From Bacillota bacterium (lineage in GTDB: Bacteria > Bacillota > Clostridia > Oscillospirales > Oscillospiraceae), in contig JAEWKA010000008.1 of NCBI GenBank assembly GCA_023386265.1, positions 372,001 to 436,000 of the forward strand: a stretch of DNA of 64,000 bases, given 5' to 3'. Every line of letters begins with the position of its first letter. Positions within the stretch are counted from its first letter, which is position 1. Under the pieces are notes generated by a model. The model had not been told where the DNA came from. It ran no database searches and was given only the letters and a program-made list of their open reading frames with translations. The position numbers were made by a program, and so were the translations under genes. Shown piece after piece: positions 9,007 to 17,400 of this stretch.

Positions 9007-9039
9007 AAATATCCAAAGGGTCTCCCTTTGGATATTTTC
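9007..9039 (+). terminator. Intrinsic terminator after hfq
   Basis: A perfect 14-bp stem (AAATATCCAAAGGG with its complement) with a TCT loop, 9007-9037, followed by a short T-rich end. It separates hfq from the next operon. Confidence 0.75.
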
Positions 9040-9090
9040 ATAAAAAGCGAAAACCGTATTTACAGTCCCGTAAACTAAGGAGCTACACAG

Positions 9091-10290
9091 ATGAAACGAA
9101 CAGACACCTTAACAAAAGTTATATCGTTCCTTCTCTTCGGCGCTCTTATTGCATATCTTGGTGTCTATCTTGTTCGAAGTTCATCGGATAATATAAGAAC
9201 GGCTCCCGCTGTCTTTGTCTCGCTCTCGGATAACGCTATCACCTCGGGTATTGTTGTAAGGCAGGAAAGCCTGATTCAAAGTAACGAGAAATACCTCAGC
9301 GTGGTCTCCGTCAGCGGCAAGGCGGTCGCTGTAGGAGAAACGGTCGCTGTCATATATTCCGGTGAAGAATCTCTTGCCCGAGCAGCGAAGATACGCGAGC
9401 TGGAGCTCAAGAAGCAGTACATCAGCTCAGTGCTATCAGGCGAGAGCTCTGCCGAAAGCCTCGCCGACAGGGACACCTCAATCAAGGAAGCTCTTTTAAA
9501 CCTTACAGCATCTGCCGCAAGGCACGACACGGAAAGCCTTGCCTCGGCCTCCGTGAGTCTTAGCTCTCTTGTCATCTCAAACGCTTCCATCAACACAACT
9601 GAGGTAGACTTAAATCTTGTAACTGCGGAGCTTGACAGTCTCAGGCAAAGCGCGCTTTCGGACACCGCAGTGATAACAGCAAGCACTCCGGGGCTTTTTT
9701 CCGCCTCACCTGACGGTTATGAGTACATTACTCCGGACATGCTCTCCGGGCTGACAGTTTCAAAGCTCACCTCGCTTGAGGAAACGCCGCAGGACCTTGC
9801 ATCCGATGTTCGCGGCAAGCTCGCCTCCGCCTTTGAGTGGTATTTTGCCGCCGAAGTGAAAAGGGATGATGCAGACAGATTAAAAGTCGGCAAATCCGCG
9901 ACTTTGGACTTCGGCCGTTATTGCTCCAATCTGCTGAAAGCCAAGGTCATATCCATAAGCTCTCCGGAAAATGACGAGTGCGCAGTAGTTTTCAGATGTA
10001 CCGAAGCAACGTCTGAGCTGCTCTTCGTAAGACGAGCATCGGCAGAGATTGTTTTTGACTCTCACGAGGGTCTGAGAGTACCGAAGCAGGCCGTTCTTTC
10101 GGACGAAAAGGGTTCATACGTCTACACTCTGACGGGGATGCAGGCTGAAAAGAAATACATTAGCATCGTCTGGGAAACGGACGATTATTTCCTTGCCGAG
10201 GTTTCCCAAAACGCGGCGTCCCTGAGGGAGGGGAACGATATCATCCTCACCACCAAGGGACTGACGGACGGCAAGATAATGAAGGATTAG
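9091..10290 (+). CDS. HlyD-like membrane-anchored protein of the division cluster
   Basis: 399 residues. One N-terminal transmembrane segment (about 10-30) is followed by an extracytoplasmic region. It contains a biotinyl-lipoyl-like half (GKAVAVGETVAVIYSGEE), a long helical stretch rich in Ala, Ser, Leu and Glu (about 95-190) and a beta-barrel-like C-terminal half with a G-x-RVPKQAV-type element (LRVPKQAVLSDEKG). This is the fold of HlyD/RND adaptor proteins, but no transporter gene is nearby. Instead it sits directly before yggS, sepF and divIVA, 6 bases ahead of yggS, which suggests an envelope or division role. GGAG precedes the ATG by nine bases. The family call is firm at fold level; the function is unknown. 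Confidence 0.75.
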   Translation: MKRTDTLTKVISFLLFGALIAYLGVYLVRSSSDNIRTAPAVFVSLSDNAITSGIVVRQESLIQSNEKYLSVVSVSGKAVAVGETVAVIYSGEESLARAAKIRELELKKQYISSVLSGESSAESLADRDTSIKEALLNLTASAARHDTESLASASVSLSSLVISNASINTTEVDLNLVTAELDSLRQSALSDTAVITASTPGLFSASPDGYEYITPDMLSGLTVSKLTSLEETPQDLASDVRGKLASAFEWYFAAEVKRDDADRLKVGKSATLDFGRYCSNLLKAKVISISSPENDECAVVFRCTEATSELLFVRRASAEIVFDSHEGLRVPKQAVLSDEKGSYVYTLTGMQAEKKYISIVWETDDYFLAEVSQNAASLREGNDIILTTKGLTDGKIMKD

Positions 10291-10296
10291 CATAAG

Positions 10297-11016
10297 GTGA
10301 TGAGTCAATTGAAAATAGCAGAAAATGTTGCTTTGATAAAAGACCGCATCGAAAAGGCGGCTCGCGCCGCAGGTAGGTCGCCGGAAGAAATTACGCTCGT
10401 CGCGGCGACTAAAACGAACTCTGCCGATTTGGTGGCAGAAGCAATAAAAGCCGGGATAAATGTATGCGGCGAAAACAGGGTACAGGAGCTCGTCGAAAAA
10501 AATGCGCAGGGCGCATACAACGGAGCATCTCTCCACTTCATCGGGCACCTTCAAAAAAACAAGGTCAACAAGCTTGTGGGTGTCTGTGACCTTATCCAGT
10601 CTGTAGATTCTCTCGAACTACTCGAAGCCATCGACAGCCGTGCCAAGGCATTAGGGCGAACACAGGACATTCTTATCGAGATTAATATCGGCGGTGAAAT
10701 TTCGAAATCCGGTATTGATGAATCAGAGCTTACGAAGATATTGGAAAAAGCGGAAAGCTTCTCCTGCGTTTTTATCAGGGGTCTAATGGCAATACCTCCC
10801 ATTTCAGGCTCAGAGAGCGAAAATCGTGCCTGTTTTGCCCGTATGCGTCAGCTTTTTATTGACAATTCAGCAAAAAAATACGATAATGTCAGCATGGATT
10901 TTTTATCAATGGGCATGAGCGGAGATTTTGAGGCTGCCATTGCGGAGGGCTCGAACATGGTGCGGGTCGGCTCTGCGATTTTTGGCGTCCGAGTATATCC
11001 CCCAAAGGCAGACTAG
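10297..11016 (+). CDS. PLP homeostasis protein YggS/YlmE family
   Basis: 239 residues of the alanine-racemase-N fold. It binds pyridoxal phosphate without known catalytic turnover and keeps PLP and amino-acid pools balanced. Signature parts are TLVAATKTNSADLV (the lysine that holds PLP), GENRVQELVEK, HFIGHLQKNKVN and the C-terminal DFLSMGMSGDFEAAIAEGSNMVRVGSAIFG. Two starts are possible: GTG at 10297, with AAGGA ten bases upstream, or ATG at 10300. In Firmicutes this gene commonly lies with sepF and divIVA, as here; why a PLP protein sits in the division cluster is not established. Confidence 0.94.
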   Translation: MMSQLKIAENVALIKDRIEKAARAAGRSPEEITLVAATKTNSADLVAEAIKAGINVCGENRVQELVEKNAQGAYNGASLHFIGHLQKNKVNKLVGVCDLIQSVDSLELLEAIDSRAKALGRTQDILIEINIGGEISKSGIDESELTKILEKAESFSCVFIRGLMAIPPISGSESENRACFARMRQLFIDNSAKKYDNVSMDFLSMGMSGDFEAAIAEGSNMVRVGSAIFGVRVYPPKAD

Positions 11017-11156
11017 GCAAAGCCGCTCTTGAATCCATCCTGATTACTATAAATTTCACCTTCATAAGATGTGCCGAAAGCAGACAATGCTGCTAAGATG
11101 CAAAGCGTCTCACCCTCGTTTTGTGCTCAGGCACCGCGAAGAGAAAGGTCATAATT

Positions 11157-11660
11157 ATGGGTCTGTTTGACGAGCTTAAAAAGCTCACTCGTCCATACAG
11201 CGGCGATGAATATGACGATTTCGGCGAAGAGTATCCCGAAGCTCCAGCGGAAACGCGTATTCCCGCAGCAGACAGCCAGAAAAGGTATGCTGCTCCCGCT
11301 GAGCGCCGCAATCCTTTTTCCGATTTCGACACTCATCCGATTGCTCCCGTGAGAAGGGACAAGGTTGTTAATCTCGGCGGAGGGCCTCAATCACAAGTTG
11401 TTCTCGTTAAGCCCGAACGCTTCGAAACAGCGGCGGAAATCGCCGATCACCTTCGCGAAAGACGCTCTGTCGTAATGAACCTTGAGCAGACCGGCAAGGA
11501 TACTGCCCGTCGTCTCATTGACTTCTTAAGCGGCGTTGCCTATGCGCTCGACGGTAAAATTAAAAAGGTCGCCGCCAACACCTACATCATCACTCCCTAC
11601 AATGTAGACGTCATGGGCGATCTCATTGACGAGATTGAAAACAGCAGCCTTTATATGTAG
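11157..11660 (+). CDS. sepF: Cell division protein SepF
   Basis: 167 residues. SepF anchors FtsZ to the membrane and organises the division ring in Firmicutes. The first residues (MGLFDELKKLTRPY) match the amphipathic membrane-binding helix. A variable acidic/proline linker follows (about 16-65), then the conserved SepF core (VVLVKPERFETAAEIADHL, VVMNLEQTGKDTARRLIDFL, YIITPYNVDV). The ATG at 11157 has AAAGG about eight bases upstream and puts the amphipathic helix at the N-terminus, where it must be. It lies 140 bases after yggS. Confidence 0.96.
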   Translation: MGLFDELKKLTRPYSGDEYDDFGEEYPEAPAETRIPAADSQKRYAAPAERRNPFSDFDTHPIAPVRRDKVVNLGGGPQSQVVLVKPERFETAAEIADHLRERRSVVMNLEQTGKDTARRLIDFLSGVAYALDGKIKKVAANTYIITPYNVDVMGDLIDEIENSSLYM

Positions 11661-11674
11661 GTTTTTTCAAGTAA

Positions 11675-11731
11675 AATACGGAACGTGAGAAATCGCTTCA
11701 GGTCTTTCGGCTTTGGCTTTGTTCCGTGTAT
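11675..11731 (+). promoter_or_regulatory. Hairpin in sepF-divIVA gap
   Basis: ACGGAAC (11678-11684) pairs with GTTCCGT (11721-11727), extended by AATA/TATT outside with a bulge, around a 36-base loop. No T-run follows, so it is more likely a leader or mRNA-processing structure for divIVA than a terminator. Confidence 0.35.
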
Positions 11732-11803
11732 TATATCGGCAAAAACTTAGCTCGGCAACCGTTTTAGATTATTGCGCTTTGCAATGCAGAAAGGGATTTT
11801 GAT

Positions 11804-12493
11804 ATGTTGACACCTCAAAATTTTAGAGAGAAAACCTTCGAAAAGGCGATTTTCGGCGGCTACGATATGGGTGCCGTGGATGATTTTCTGGATGAGGCCG
11901 CGAACGACTATGCAGCCGTAGCAAAGGAAAACATGGTTCTAAAAAGCAAAATGAAAGTTCTCGTGGAAAAGATCGAGGAATATAGGGCCACGGAGGACTC
12001 CATGCGTCTTACCCTCCTCTCCGCCCAGAAGCTAAGCATGCAAATTGAAGAGGACGCCCGCAAGAAGGCTGAGGATGCACTGGCTAACGCCCGCAGTGAA
12101 GCGGAACGTATCACCCGTGAAGCATATAATCAGCGCACGACTGAGGAAGCCACGCTTCTTGAAGCAAAGCGCGAAAGCACCCAGTACATAGAAAATATGC
12201 GTATGATCTGCTCAAAGCAGCTCGACTTTCTTGATAGCCTCAAGGGCATGAAGCTCGAAGAGATTTCCCGCCCCGCAACCGCTGCGGAAACCGTTGAGGA
12301 AACTGTCCGCAGCATCGAAAGCTCTGTTGAGCGGCTTGCGGATTCCGGCGTTGCAGACGAGGAAATACGCAGAGTCGTAACCGGCAAGTCAGATTCTCCC
12401 TCTAACAGCTTCGAAGAGCCGACCCGCCAGTTTTCGGGCAGCTCGGCACAGGGAAGCCAGTTCTCCTTTGACAATCTTCGCTTCGGCAAATAA
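11804..12493 (+). CDS. divIVA: DivIVA domain protein
   Basis: 229 residues. The N-terminal DivIVA lipid-binding head is recognisable (MLTPQNFREKTFEKAIFGGY, then DMGAVDDFLDEAANDY). From about residue 40 to 130 it is a coiled coil rich in Glu, Lys, Ala and Arg; the C-terminal 80 residues are low-complexity and probably disordered. DivIVA proteins gather at negatively curved membrane at septa and poles and recruit division or sporulation partners. GGGA lies about eight bases before the ATG. It closes the HlyD-yggS-sepF-divIVA run. Confidence 0.94.
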   Translation: MLTPQNFREKTFEKAIFGGYDMGAVDDFLDEAANDYAAVAKENMVLKSKMKVLVEKIEEYRATEDSMRLTLLSAQKLSMQIEEDARKKAEDALANARSEAERITREAYNQRTTEEATLLEAKRESTQYIENMRMICSKQLDFLDSLKGMKLEEISRPATAAETVEETVRSIESSVERLADSGVADEEIRRVVTGKSDSPSNSFEEPTRQFSGSSAQGSQFSFDNLRFGK

Positions 12494-12511
12494 TTACACC
12501 AATAATGGCGT

Positions 12512-12641
12512 GTATCGCATATGCCGCTCGTTGGCGAACGGCACGCCTACAATTTAGATTTGATTCAGTGTGTTTTAGTGCACTGAATATCGTCGGGGCG
12601 GGGCATAATACGCTACAGTGCTGTGCCGCGCCCCGCAGCTA
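12512..12641 (+). repeat. Three-hairpin leader upstream of ileS
   Basis: Three stem-loops follow one another between divIVA and ileS. First, GGCGTG...CACGCC with inner GCCG/CGGC (about 12512-12551). Second, ATTCAGTG/CACTGAAT, a perfect 8-bp stem (about 12563-12588). Third, CGGGGCG/CGCCCCG with inner GGCA/TGCC (about 12594-12638). There is no T-box sequence (no GGTGGTACCGCG) although ileS is a common T-box target. The first hairpin shares CGCATATGCCG and CGGCACGC with a hairpin upstream of mutL. Confidence 0.65.
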
Positions 12642-12675
12642 TTATTTTCTAGTTTCAGATAGGAGCCAAAACCAA

Positions 12676-15486
12676 ATGCCACAGGATTACAACAAAACAG
12701 TCAACCTTCCGCAGACCGAGTTTCCGATGCGCGCGTCTCTCAACACGCGTGAGCCGGATATGCTTAAAAGCTGGTATGAAAACGATATATACCACAAAAT
12801 GATTGCCCGCAACGAGGGGAAGCCCCGCTTCATCCTTCATGATGGGCCTCCATTCTCTAACGGATACATTCACATGGGTACCGCCATGAATAAAAGTCTC
12901 AAGGACTTCATCGTCCGTTATAAAAACATGTCGGGATTTCAGGCACCTTATGTTCCCGGCTGGGACAACCACGGCATGCCCATCGAAAGCGCTATAATAA
13001 AGCAGAACAAGCTGGACAGGAAAAAGATGTCCATCCCCGAGTTCCGCGATGCCTGCCGCGATTTTGCTGCAAAATTCGTCGATATTCAGCGCGAACAGTT
13101 CAAACGTCTGGGCGTTATGGGCGAGTGGGACAAGCCCTACTTAACGATGGACCCCGCTTTTGAGGCGGAGGAAGTCAAGGTATTCGGCAAGATGTTTGAA
13201 AGAGGCTACATCTACCGCGGGAAAAAGCCCGTTTACTGGTGTAGCCATGATGAGACTGCGCTGGCGGAGGCTGAGATAGAGTATGCCGACGACAGCTGCA
13301 AATCCATATATGTAAAATTTAAAGTCACAGACGACCTGGGCAAGCTTTCGAAGTTTGCAAAGCTCGATGAGACTTATTTCGTCATCTGGACTACAACGAC
13401 CTGGACCATTCCCGGAAACCTCGCTATCTGCCTGAACGCGGAGCTCGACTATGTCCTCGCGAAGGCTCCGAGCGGAGAAGTCTACGTCCTCGCGAAGGAG
13501 CTACTCGCTAGTGTCGCGAAGGCAACAGGTATTGAGAGCTTCGAGATTCTCTGCGAGATGAAGGGCTCCGAGTTCGAGTTTATGCGCGCAAAGCATCCGC
13601 TCTATGAGCGCGAAAGTCTTGTTATAAACGGCGACCACGTGACGCTGGAAGCCGGTACAGGCTGCGTCCATACCGCTCCCGGACACGGTATGGAAGATTA
13701 CATGGTCTGCCAGAAATACGATTACAGCGGTAAGGCGAAGATCGGCATCGTCGTGCCTGTGGATGACCGCGGCGTAATGAACGCTGAAGCCGGAAAATAC
13801 GAGGGCATGTTCTATTCAAAGGCGAATGATACGATTTGGCAGGATTTAAACGACTGCGGCGCTCTGCTCGCCTCTCAGACTATAAGCCACCCCTATCCCC
13901 ATTGCTGGCGCTGCAAGAATCCCGTCATCTACCGCGCAACGGATCAATGGTTCTGCTCCGTGGACGCTTTCAAGGAAGAGGCTTTAAAAACCTGCGATGG
14001 TGTCACCTGGCTGCCCGATTGGGGTCACGACCGCATGGTCTCAATGATACGCGAGCGCGCCGACTGGTGCATCTCCCGTCAGCGTCAGTGGGGTCTGCCG
14101 ATACCCGTCCTTTACTGCGAGGACTGCGGTGAACCTATCTGCACTCCCGAAACTATCGAAAAAATATCGAATATCTTCTCCGAAAAAGGTTCCAATGCCT
14201 GGTTCTCGACGGATTCTTCCGATTTTCTGCCCGAAGGCTTTGTCTGCCCCAAGTGCGGCGGACATCACTTCGCCAAGGGTACAGACACCTTGGACGGCTG
14301 GTTTGATTCCGGCTCCACGCATTTTGCGTCGCTGGAGCACGACAACGCCGCCGACTGGCCCGCGGATCTCTATCTTGAGGGCGCAGACCAATACCGCGGC
14401 TGGTTCCAGTCCTCCCTCCTCACCGCAGTTGCGACCAAGGGCGCCGCGCCCTACAAAGCCGTCCTTACGCACGGTTGGACGGTTGACGGCGAAGGCAAAG
14501 CAATGCACAAGAGTCTCGGCAACAGCATCCTGCCGGACGACCTCATCCCGAAATACGGCGCGGACCTAATGCGTTTGTGGGCGGCAAGCGCCGACTACCG
14601 CGTTGATATGCGCTGCTCGGACGGAATTTTCAAGCAGCTTTCGGATACTTACCTCAAAATCCGCAACACTGCGCGCTTCATGCTCGGTAACCTCGATGGC
14701 TTCGATCCCGACGCCCGTGTCGCTTTCGCAGATATGGAGGAGCTTGATAAATGGGCGCTCGCTCGCACGAATAAGCTCGTCGAAAAATGCCTCTCGGCCT
14801 ACGAAAACTACGAATTTTATAACGTCGTCCACGCCGTTCACAAGTTCTGCGTCGTGGATATGTCAAACTTCTATCTGGACATCGTCAAGGACAGGCTCTA
14901 TTGCGAAAAGCGTGACAGTCTCCTGCGCCGAAGCGCACAGAGCGCAATGTACGGAATTCTTGACGCTATGGTGCGTCTGATTGCGCCTATTCTCGCCTTT
15001 ACCTCGAACGAGATTTGGCTTTCCATGAACCATGACAAGACCGCGAATTCCGAGCACGTCATGCTCAACGATATGCCGAAGGCAAATCCCGAATATACAT
15101 TCGACCCCGCCACCGAGGAGCGCTTCGACCTCATTATTGCTATGCGCGACGACGTGAACAAGGCTCTTGAGCTTGCGCGTAATGAAAAAACCATCGGCAA
15201 ACCGCTCGAGGCGATAGTCACTCTATTCGTCTCCGAAAGCGCGAAGGACGAATTCTCCAAAATCGCTGAAATGCCGCTTTCCATGCTGTTCATCGTCTCC
15301 GAAACGAAGGTCGTTTACGGCGCGGGCGAGGGCTATGAGGGCGACGAGTTCAAAGGCGTAACAATTAGAATCGAACCCTGCACAGCGCCGAAATGCGTAC
15401 GCTGCTGGATGCACGACGAGCACGTCGGAGAAAACCATGAGCATCCCGAGCTTTGCCCCCGCTGTGCCGCTGCTGTTTCCGACTAA
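12676..15486 (+). CDS. ileS: Isoleucine--tRNA ligase
   Basis: 936 residues, class I synthetase that charges tRNA-Ile and edits valine. The HIGH-type motif reads HMGT (in GYIHMGTAMNKSLKD) and the KMSKS-type motif reads AMHKS (GEGKAMHKSLGN); both depart from the textbook forms. The CP1 editing domain includes WTTTTWTIPGNLA and GTGCVHTAPGHG. The C-terminus has a zinc-binding set CVRCWMHDEHVG...CPRC. The open frame begins 171 bases further up, but the ATG at 12676 is the start, with AGGAG about ten bases upstream and the conserved beginning DYNKTVNLPQTEFPMR. Confidence 0.97.
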   Translation: MPQDYNKTVNLPQTEFPMRASLNTREPDMLKSWYENDIYHKMIARNEGKPRFILHDGPPFSNGYIHMGTAMNKSLKDFIVRYKNMSGFQAPYVPGWDNHGMPIESAIIKQNKLDRKKMSIPEFRDACRDFAAKFVDIQREQFKRLGVMGEWDKPYLTMDPAFEAEEVKVFGKMFERGYIYRGKKPVYWCSHDETALAEAEIEYADDSCKSIYVKFKVTDDLGKLSKFAKLDETYFVIWTTTTWTIPGNLAICLNAELDYVLAKAPSGEVYVLAKELLASVAKATGIESFEILCEMKGSEFEFMRAKHPLYERESLVINGDHVTLEAGTGCVHTAPGHGMEDYMVCQKYDYSGKAKIGIVVPVDDRGVMNAEAGKYEGMFYSKANDTIWQDLNDCGALLASQTISHPYPHCWRCKNPVIYRATDQWFCSVDAFKEEALKTCDGVTWLPDWGHDRMVSMIRERADWCISRQRQWGLPIPVLYCEDCGEPICTPETIEKISNIFSEKGSNAWFSTDSSDFLPEGFVCPKCGGHHFAKGTDTLDGWFDSGSTHFASLEHDNAADWPADLYLEGADQYRGWFQSSLLTAVATKGAAPYKAVLTHGWTVDGEGKAMHKSLGNSILPDDLIPKYGADLMRLWAASADYRVDMRCSDGIFKQLSDTYLKIRNTARFMLGNLDGFDPDARVAFADMEELDKWALARTNKLVEKCLSAYENYEFYNVVHAVHKFCVVDMSNFYLDIVKDRLYCEKRDSLLRRSAQSAMYGILDAMVRLIAPILAFTSNEIWLSMNHDKTANSEHVMLNDMPKANPEYTFDPATEERFDLIIAMRDDVNKALELARNEKTIGKPLEAIVTLFVSESAKDEFSKIAEMPLSMLFIVSETKVVYGAGEGYEGDEFKGVTIRIEPCTAPKCVRCWMHDEHVGENHEHPELCPRCAAAVSD

Positions 15487-15568
15487 AAGCGGGAAAAGTC
15501 TCGCGCCAAATAAAATTGCCGCCCCCAATCGTACAAGGCGGCAAAACTAATCACAGGAGGTACCTGCT

Positions 15569-16435
15569 ATGCTCTATGCAATCGTTGCGGTAATCATCCT
15601 AATACTCGATCAAGCAACAAAATACTGGACTAATCTCCACCTTGCCGAAGGCGAAACCGCTCCCTTTATTCCCGGCTTTATACAGCTCACGAATGTGCAC
15701 AACACGGGCGCCGCCTTCAGTTTCCTAGAAGGCGGCCGCTGGTTCTTCGTAATACTGACGCTTGTGGTTACAGTTGGCGTTATCGTCCTGCTGGCGAAAG
15801 ACATCGTCAAGGGCAAGCTAGGCCGCTGGATGCTCATTCTAGTCGTTGCGGGAGGTCTTGGCAACTGCATTGACCGCGCGCTCTACGGCTATGTCGTGGA
15901 TATGTTCCAGTTCCAGTTCAAAATTTTCGGTGGAGATTTTGCAATTTTCAACGTCTCCGACATCTTCATTACGGTCTGCGGACTCATATTCTGCATCTAC
16001 CTCATCCTATACAAGGAACCAGAAAAAACGCCGGTGCCCGTTAAGGCAGCTCCGCATACTGTGCCTTCCGAACGCCCCGTCAAAGCGGACTATATTACAC
16101 AACTCAAAAAGCCCGTTGTCGAAGGACGAAGGAACATCGAAGCGGAGCTTGCCGCGAAAACCGCCGAGGCCGCGCTTGCACGCAATCCCGAGGGAGTCGT
16201 CACCGACTGGAATATGCCTGAGGATTTCGCTGTTGAAAAAGCTCCCGCCGCAAAACCTGCGTCCGAGCCAAAGCAGGATTATTCCGAATTCTTTAAGTCC
16301 GGACCCGAAATAAAACCTGAAGCTAAGCCGGAGTCCATCTTGGATGAAATCAAAAAGGAACCGTCAAAACCTGCAAATAAGAACAATTCCGATTTCAGCA
16401 TAGAGGATATTATTGCGGAGTTCAAAGATAAATGA
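15569..16435 (+). CDS. lspA: Lipoprotein signal peptidase LspA with long C-terminal extension
   Basis: 288 residues, about 130 more than a usual LspA. Residues 1-148 are a complete signal peptidase II: four membrane spans, the NTGAAFS motif near residue 45, and the catalytic aspartates Asp111 (GNCIDRALYGYVVDMF) and Asp131 (FNVSDIF). It removes signal peptides from prolipoproteins after lipid attachment. The remaining 140 residues are cytoplasmic by topology, charged, rich in Pro, Lys, Glu and Ala, and end with the compact motif FSIEDIIAEFKDK. The extension is not a frameshift artefact, since the frame is continuous and overlaps the next gene by four bases. AGGAGGT precedes the ATG. Confidence 0.95.
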   Translation: MLYAIVAVIILILDQATKYWTNLHLAEGETAPFIPGFIQLTNVHNTGAAFSFLEGGRWFFVILTLVVTVGVIVLLAKDIVKGKLGRWMLILVVAGGLGNCIDRALYGYVVDMFQFQFKIFGGDFAIFNVSDIFITVCGLIFCIYLILYKEPEKTPVPVKAAPHTVPSERPVKADYITQLKKPVVEGRRNIEAELAAKTAEAALARNPEGVVTDWNMPEDFAVEKAPAAKPASEPKQDYSEFFKSGPEIKPEAKPESILDEIKKEPSKPANKNNSDFSIEDIIAEFKDK

Positions 16436-17349
16436 CAGACACCTATACGATAAAAGCACAGGAGAGCGGCGAGCGTATCGACGCTCTCCTTGCGCAAGAA
16501 CTAGACGATATGACCCGTTCACAGGCAGCTCGGCTTATTGCCGAGGGCAAAGTGACTTTGTGCTGCGCTCCCATCAAGAAGAACCACCGCGTAAGCGCGG
16601 GCGAGATTTTTGTTGTCGAGGTTCCTGAGCCCGAGGACACAGAAATTACAGCCGAAAACATCCCTCTCGATATAGCTTTTGAAGATGATGACCTTGTCGT
16701 TGTGAATAAGCCCCGCGGAATGGTCGTCCACCCTGCTCCCGGTCATACAGGCGGAACGCTCGTGAACGCACTGCTCTGGCACTGCGGAGACAGCCTTTCG
16801 GGCATAGGCGGCGAGAGGCGCCCGGGAATTGTTCACAGAATCGATATGGACACCTCGGGGCTGCTCATTGTCGCAAAAAACGACTACGCGCATCGTTTTC
16901 TTTCCGCCCAGCTTGCAGACCACAGTCTTTCCCGCACTTATGAAGCCGTGGTTATGGGCAGAATAAAGGATGAATCGGGCACGATTGACGCGCCAATCGG
17001 CCGCCACCCGATAGACCGGAAACGCATGGCGGTAACGGAGCGCAATTCCAGAAGCGCCGTAACGCACTATGAGGTCATCGCGCGTTATAACAGCTATACA
17101 CACATCAGATGTAATCTCGAAACAGGGCGCACTCACCAGATAAGGGTGCATCTGGCTCATATAGGTCATCCTCTGCTCGGCGATGAGGTCTATGGTAGGA
17201 AGGGCAAGGAAAAGGGTCTTGAAGGCCAATGCCTGCACGCGCGAACTCTGCGCTTCATCCACCCCCGCACGAATGAGCTTTGTGAGGTAACAAGCGAGCT
17301 GCCCGCCTATTTCACGGACGTCCTTTCCCGTCTTGGCGAAATAATATAG
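16432..17349 (+). CDS. RluD/YlyB-type 23S rRNA pseudouridine synthase
   Basis: 305 residues. An N-terminal S4 RNA-binding domain (about 10-75) is followed by the RluA-family catalytic domain with HRIDMDTSGLLIVAKN, holding the nucleophilic aspartate, and GRTHQIRVHLAHIGHPLLGD. It makes pseudouridine in large-subunit rRNA. ATGA overlap with lspA means tight translational coupling; lspA followed by this gene is the standard Firmicute order. Exact target positions cannot be told from sequence, so I give no gene symbol. Confidence 0.93.
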   Translation: MTDTYTIKAQESGERIDALLAQELDDMTRSQAARLIAEGKVTLCCAPIKKNHRVSAGEIFVVEVPEPEDTEITAENIPLDIAFEDDDLVVVNKPRGMVVHPAPGHTGGTLVNALLWHCGDSLSGIGGERRPGIVHRIDMDTSGLLIVAKNDYAHRFLSAQLADHSLSRTYEAVVMGRIKDESGTIDAPIGRHPIDRKRMAVTERNSRSAVTHYEVIARYNSYTHIRCNLETGRTHQIRVHLAHIGHPLLGDEVYGRKGKEKGLEGQCLHARTLRFIHPRTNELCEVTSELPAYFTDVLSRLGEII

Positions 17350-17361
17350 CAAACAAAGTTT

Positions 17362-17396
17362 AAACCCCGCGGAACGTTTGTTCTGCGGGGTTTCTG
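17362..17396. terminator. Bidirectional terminator between rRNA pseudouridine synthase and ilvA
   Basis: AACCCCGC-GAAC pairs with GTTC-GCGGGGTT around a GTTT loop, with one mismatch pair in the stem. It lies between two convergent genes and has T-rich ends in both directions. Confidence 0.8.
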
Positions 17397-17400
17397 TCTA

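Noticed and set aside
12505..12675. N-terminal extension of ileS by 57 codons
   Set aside because: It would run through three hairpins and lacks conserved sequence; AGGAG before the ATG at 12676 marks the start.
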